Of a stretch of DNA of 64,000 bases, positions 61,216 through 64,000 are shown piece by piece. Position 1 is the stretch's first letter; each line of letters opens with the position of its first letter. The stretch is from Pseudorhodoferax sp. Leaf267. GTDB taxonomy: Bacteria > Pseudomonadota > Gammaproteobacteria > Burkholderiales > Burkholderiaceae_C. Where the stretch lies: assembly GCF_001422405.1 (NCBI RefSeq), contig NZ_LMMV01000023.1:125156-189155 (forward strand), read 5' to 3'. The notes under the pieces are model-generated. The model was not told the origin of the DNA and did not search any database. It was given only the letters and a program-made list of their open reading frames with translations. The position numbers and the translations under genes were made by a program.

Positions 61216-61691
61216 CCGCACCGCAAAGCCCGTACCCGCTGCTGGGCCACGGCTTCTTCTGGCAGGACCTGGCCGTGGGCCAGAAATTCCAGACCTTCAA
61301 CCGCACCGTGACCGAGACCGACCTGGTCAACTTCATCTCGTGCACCGGCATGCTGGAGATCATCTTCATCGACGCCGAAGGCGCGGCCAGCGCCATCGGC
61401 GGGCGACCCGTGCCCGCGGCGCTGACCTATTCGCTGATCGAGGGCTTCATCCTGCAGACCATGATCCAGGGCACGGGCATGGCCATGCTGGAGTGCACGC
61501 AGAAGGTGCTGGGGCCGGTGCGCGTGAACGACACCATCCACGCGGTGGTCGAGGTGGCCGGCGTGAAGCCCACATCCAGGGGCAACCGCGCCATCGTCGA
61601 TTCGAACATCGACGTCTTCAACCAGCGCGGCGAAGCCGTCATGCGCTACACGGCGCGCCGCATGCTGGCCGGCCGGCCCGAAGCTTCCTGA
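61212..61691 (+). CDS. MaoC-like (hot-dog fold) dehydratase
   Basis: 159 residues, single hot-dog domain. LAVGQKFQTFNRTVTETDLVNF is the standard MaoC start, although the usual active-site Asp/His dyad is not obvious after it (the segment reads CTGMLEIIFIDAEGA). Members hydrate or dehydrate acyl-CoA thioesters. Because key residues differ, the reaction may be altered. It overlaps the CoA-transferase gene by 4 nt. Confidence 0.82.
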   Translation: MTAPQSPYPLLGHGFFWQDLAVGQKFQTFNRTVTETDLVNFISCTGMLEIIFIDAEGAASAIGGRPVPAALTYSLIEGFILQTMIQGTGMAMLECTQKVLGPVRVNDTIHAVVEVAGVKPTSRGNRAIVDSNIDVFNQRGEAVMRYTARRMLAGRPEAS

Positions 61692-61714
61692 ACCGCCCCG
61701 CGAGGCCAACACCC

Positions 61715-62506
61715 ATGAACACCACCGTCACACCCCGTGCCGCTTCCGTGCGCGAGCGCGTCAGCGATGCCGAATGGAAGGTCCGCACCGACCTGGCCGC
61801 CTGCTACCGCCTGGTGGCGAAGTACGGCATGAGCGACCTCATCTACAACCACATCACGGCCAAGGTGCCGGGCGATGCCAAGCACTTCCTGATCAACCCG
61901 TTCGGCCTGCTGTACACCGAGATCACGGCCTCGTGCTTCTACACGCTGGACCTGGACGGCAACGTGGTGGACAAGCCCGAGGGCGAGTTCGGTACGTTCC
62001 CCGTCAACCGCGCCGGTTTCATGATCCACAGCGCCGTGCACGGCGCGCGCAGCGACCTGCGCTGCGTGATGCACACCCACACGCGCGCCGGCATGGCGGT
62101 GTCGGCCATGCGGGACGGCCTGCTGCCGCTCACCCAGACGGCCATGCGCTTCTATGGCGCGGTGGGCTTTCACGACTACGAGCAGCCCACCGTGGACATG
62201 GGCGAGCGCGAACGCATCGCGCGCGACCTGGGGCCGCACAGCACGCTGATCCTGCGCAACCACGGCCTGGTCGGCTGCGGCCCGACCGTGCAGGACGCGT
62301 GGAACCTGATGTATTGGCTGGAGACCGCCTGCAAGGTGCAGGTCGACGTGCTGGCCAGCGGCGCCGCCATCAGCATGCCCAGCCCCGAGCTGGCCGCCAC
62401 GATGGCCAAGCGCTACGGCCCCGAGGGAAAGATCAACTTCGCGCCGATGGAATGGCCTGCGCTGCTGCGCCAGCTGGACCGCGAAGACCCTTCCTACAAG
62501 ACCTGA
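61715..62506 (+). CDS. class II aldolase/adducin family protein
   Basis: 263 residues. Zinc ligands are His120 and His122 (MHTHTRAG) and His183 (RNHGLV), in the arrangement of fuculose/ribulose-phosphate aldolases. The lack of a clear phosphate-binding motif and the adducin-like MSDLIYNHITAKVPG start suggest a non-phosphorylated substrate, perhaps with retro-aldol or decarboxylase chemistry. It lies between the MaoC-type and receptor genes in one operon. Confidence 0.9.
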   Translation: MNTTVTPRAASVRERVSDAEWKVRTDLAACYRLVAKYGMSDLIYNHITAKVPGDAKHFLINPFGLLYTEITASCFYTLDLDGNVVDKPEGEFGTFPVNRAGFMIHSAVHGARSDLRCVMHTHTRAGMAVSAMRDGLLPLTQTAMRFYGAVGFHDYEQPTVDMGERERIARDLGPHSTLILRNHGLVGCGPTVQDAWNLMYWLETACKVQVDVLASGAAISMPSPELAATMAKRYGPEGKINFAPMEWPALLRQLDREDPSYKT

Positions 62507-62531
62507 ACCGATCCGAAAAAAGGAGACAAGC

Positions 62532-63509
62532 ATGTTTTTCAAACCCCTCGCACTCGCCCTGGCCACCGTGGCAGCCCTCGTTGCACCGCTGGCCCGCGCG
62601 CAGGACGCCTACCCGTCCAAGCCCGTGAAGATCGTCGTGCCCTACGCGCCCGGCGGGCCGAACGACATCGTGGCGCGGCTCATCGCGCAAAAGCTCGGCG
62701 AGATCGAGAAGCAGTCGTTCATCGTCGAGAACAAGGCCGGTGGCGGCTCGAACATCGGCGCCGACTTCGTCGCCAGGGCGCCGGCAGACGGCTACACCTT
62801 CCTGATCGTGGCCACGTCGCACGCGATCAACATGACGCTGTTCCCCAAGGAGCAGCTCAAGTACGACCTGCTCAAGGACTTGACGCCCGTCTCCATGGTC
62901 ATGACCGGCCCGCTGGTGCTGGTGACGCGGCCCGACTTCGCGGCGAACAACTTGAAGGAGCTGGTGGCTGCCGCCAAGGCCAAGCCGGGCGAGCTGTCGT
63001 TCGCCTCGTCGGGCAACGGCTCGTCGACCCACCTGGGCGGTGAGATGCTGAACACCGCCGCCGGCATCAAGACCATCCACGTGCCCTACAAGGGCAGCGG
63101 CCCGGGCCTGACCGACGTGATGGGCGGGCAGACCACCTACATGCTGGACACCATGATCTCGGCCACGCCCTTCATCACGTCGGGCAAGCTCAAGGCCCTG
63201 GCCGTGACGGGCAAGAAGCGTTCACCCGTGCTGCCAAACGTGCCGACGGTGGCCGAGCAGGGCTACCCCGGCTTCGAGGCCGTCGCCTTCATCGGGATGA
63301 TGGCGCCCGCCGCCACACCCAAGGCCATCGTCGACAGGATCAGCGGCGACATGCAGAAGGTGCTGGCCATGCCCGACATCCGGGACAAGCTGGCCGCCCA
63401 GGGCTTCACCGCGGAATGGATGGCGCCTGCCGACTTCGGCAGCCATCTGCAGAAAGAGGTGCCCAAGTGGGGCGCCATCGTGAAGGGCAGCAACGTCAAG
63501 CTCGACTGA
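62532..63509 (+). CDS. tripartite tricarboxylate transporter substrate-binding protein (Bug family)
   Basis: 325 residues. A signal peptide ends at ARAQDA, followed by the Bug signature YPSKPVKIVVPYAPGGPNDIVAR, and ASSGNGSSTHLGGEML and NVPTVAEQGYPG. These periplasmic receptors bind organic acids; the membrane subunits are not encoded here. An ideal AAGGAG site precedes the ATG. Its presence at the operon end suggests the substrate of the pathway is an external carboxylate. Confidence 0.93.
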   Translation: MFFKPLALALATVAALVAPLARAQDAYPSKPVKIVVPYAPGGPNDIVARLIAQKLGEIEKQSFIVENKAGGGSNIGADFVARAPADGYTFLIVATSHAINMTLFPKEQLKYDLLKDLTPVSMVMTGPLVLVTRPDFAANNLKELVAAAKAKPGELSFASSGNGSSTHLGGEMLNTAAGIKTIHVPYKGSGPGLTDVMGGQTTYMLDTMISATPFITSGKLKALAVTGKKRSPVLPNVPTVAEQGYPGFEAVAFIGMMAPAATPKAIVDRISGDMQKVLAMPDIRDKLAAQGFTAEWMAPADFGSHLQKEVPKWGAIVKGSNVKLD

Positions 63510-63541
63510 TCTGGCAGCGCGCGCCCGCGGCCTGCACGGCT

Positions 63542-64000
63542 TCAGGCCGCGTTGGCCGTTTCGGCGTCCTGCACCCAGCTCGCCGAGCGCCCGATGCTGT
63601 CCAGCAGATGCTGCGTGAAGGCACGCGTCTTGGTGTTGGCGCGCGGCGCAGTGCGCAGCAGGAAGATGCCCGTGGCGTCCAGCGGCGGCGCGCCCTCCAG
63701 GTCCAGCGCCACCAGCTTGCCGGCAGCCAGGTCTTCGCCGATCGCCCAGTTCGGCATCAGCGCGATGCCCAGGCCCTGCGCGGCCGACAGCCGCCGCGCA
63801 TCGCAGTCGTCGCACTCGAAGGCGAACTGCTCGGGCATCCAGGCCTGCGGCCCGGCCAGCTCGCGCCAGCCGCGCGTGCTGGTGCTGTGCTGGCGGTCGA
63901 TCAGCCGGTGCCGCGCCAGGTCGTCGAAGTGCGTGGGGCGCCCGTAGCGCTGCAGGTAGGCCGGTGAGGCGCCGATGATGTAGCGCTGGTTGCCGATGCG
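63542..64000 (-). CDS. LysR family regulator (C-terminal part, cut by window edge)
   Basis: The visible 152 codons form the second half of a LysR effector domain: RYIIGASPAYLQRYG, DDLARHRLIDRQ, DARRLSAAQGLGIALMPNW and LDLEGAPPLDATGIFLLRT. The helix-turn-helix lies to the right of the window. It is convergent with the Bug receptor gene, 32 nt apart. Confidence 0.85.
   Translation of the reverse strand, partial: RIGNQRYIIGASPAYLQRYGRPTHFDDLARHRLIDRQHSTSTRGWRELAGPQAWMPEQFAFECDDCDARRLSAAQGLGIALMPNWAIGEDLAAGKLVALDLEGAPPLDATGIFLLRTAPRANTKTRAFTQHLLDSIGRSASWVQDAETANAA

Noticed and set aside
1-64000. tRNA, rRNA, CRISPR array, prophage or insertion sequence
   Set aside because: No direct-repeat array with spacers, no integrase or transposase motif, and no tRNA-like cloverleaf with GTTCRA arm was seen on either strand.

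Overview
The window is high-GC chromosomal DNA of a betaproteobacterium. The order Burkholderiales and family Comamonadaceae (Acidovorax/Variovorax-like) are inferred from codon use, a DUF2917 gene beside a LysR gene, a Bug-type tripartite tricarboxylate receptor, a PEP-CTERM protein, and glmU and glmS flanking a histidine kinase and an Lrp gene. No rRNA, tRNA, CRISPR array, phage or transposase gene was seen. Coding density is high and many genes overlap by ATGA or GTGA.

Layout. (1) 1-4.0 kb, minus: a four-domain rhodanese, two tandem solute-binding proteins and a truncated FAD oxidase. (2) 4.1-9.7 kb: PPK2 with a PHO-box-like repeat upstream, a secreted PEP-CTERM protein carrying two ribosomal L7/L12 C-terminal-like repeats, MgtC, a lytic transglycosylase and 5-formyl-THF cyclo-ligase. 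(3) 9.7-12.2 kb: copy 1 of a structured repeat, a Crp-type regulator, LysR and DUF2917. (4) 12.2-18.7 kb, minus: a pentitol (probably ribitol) uptake and catabolism operon with its AraC regulator. (5) 19-24.9 kb: an oligopeptide-type binding protein, three regulators, a CoA-transferase and a small ORF. (6) 24.9-30.5 kb: lipoprotein, glmU, histidine kinase, Lrp, glmS. (7) 30.6-43.1 kb: a complete benzoate-to-central-metabolism cluster (LysR; catB, catA, benABCD, benK-like, pcaIJ, pcaF, pcaD, catC), with copy 2 of the repeat between benB and benC. (8) 43.1-49.2 kb: diguanylate cyclase, FAD oxidoreductase, a tiny zinc-knuckle protein, VOC and GAF proteins, and an orphan pyruvyl transferase. (9) 49.5-56.5 kb, minus: a complete eight-gene Nit1C cluster (Sll0783-type protein, nitrilase, radical SAM, GNAT, AIR-synthase-like, glycosyltransferase, MSMEG_0570, MSMEG_0569 flavoprotein), divergent from a MocR regulator across a leader with three GATCAA doublets. 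(10) 58.3-64 kb: an extensin-like protein, LysR, a CoA-transferase/MaoC/aldolase/Bug-receptor operon, and a truncated LysR.

Functionally, benzoate enters through the BenK-like carrier. BenABC and BenD convert it to catechol, CatA opens the ring, CatB, CatC and PcaD lead to 3-oxoadipate, and PcaIJ and PcaF give succinyl-CoA and acetyl-CoA. The LysR gene divergent from catB has an exact ATAC-N7-GTAT site in the shared promoter. The most interesting parts are the Nit1C cluster (linked in the literature to nitrogen starvation and cyanide-nitrogen assimilation, with an unsolved chemistry), the exported L7/L12-like PEP-CTERM protein, and the dispersed repeat whose stems show compensatory base changes between its two copies.
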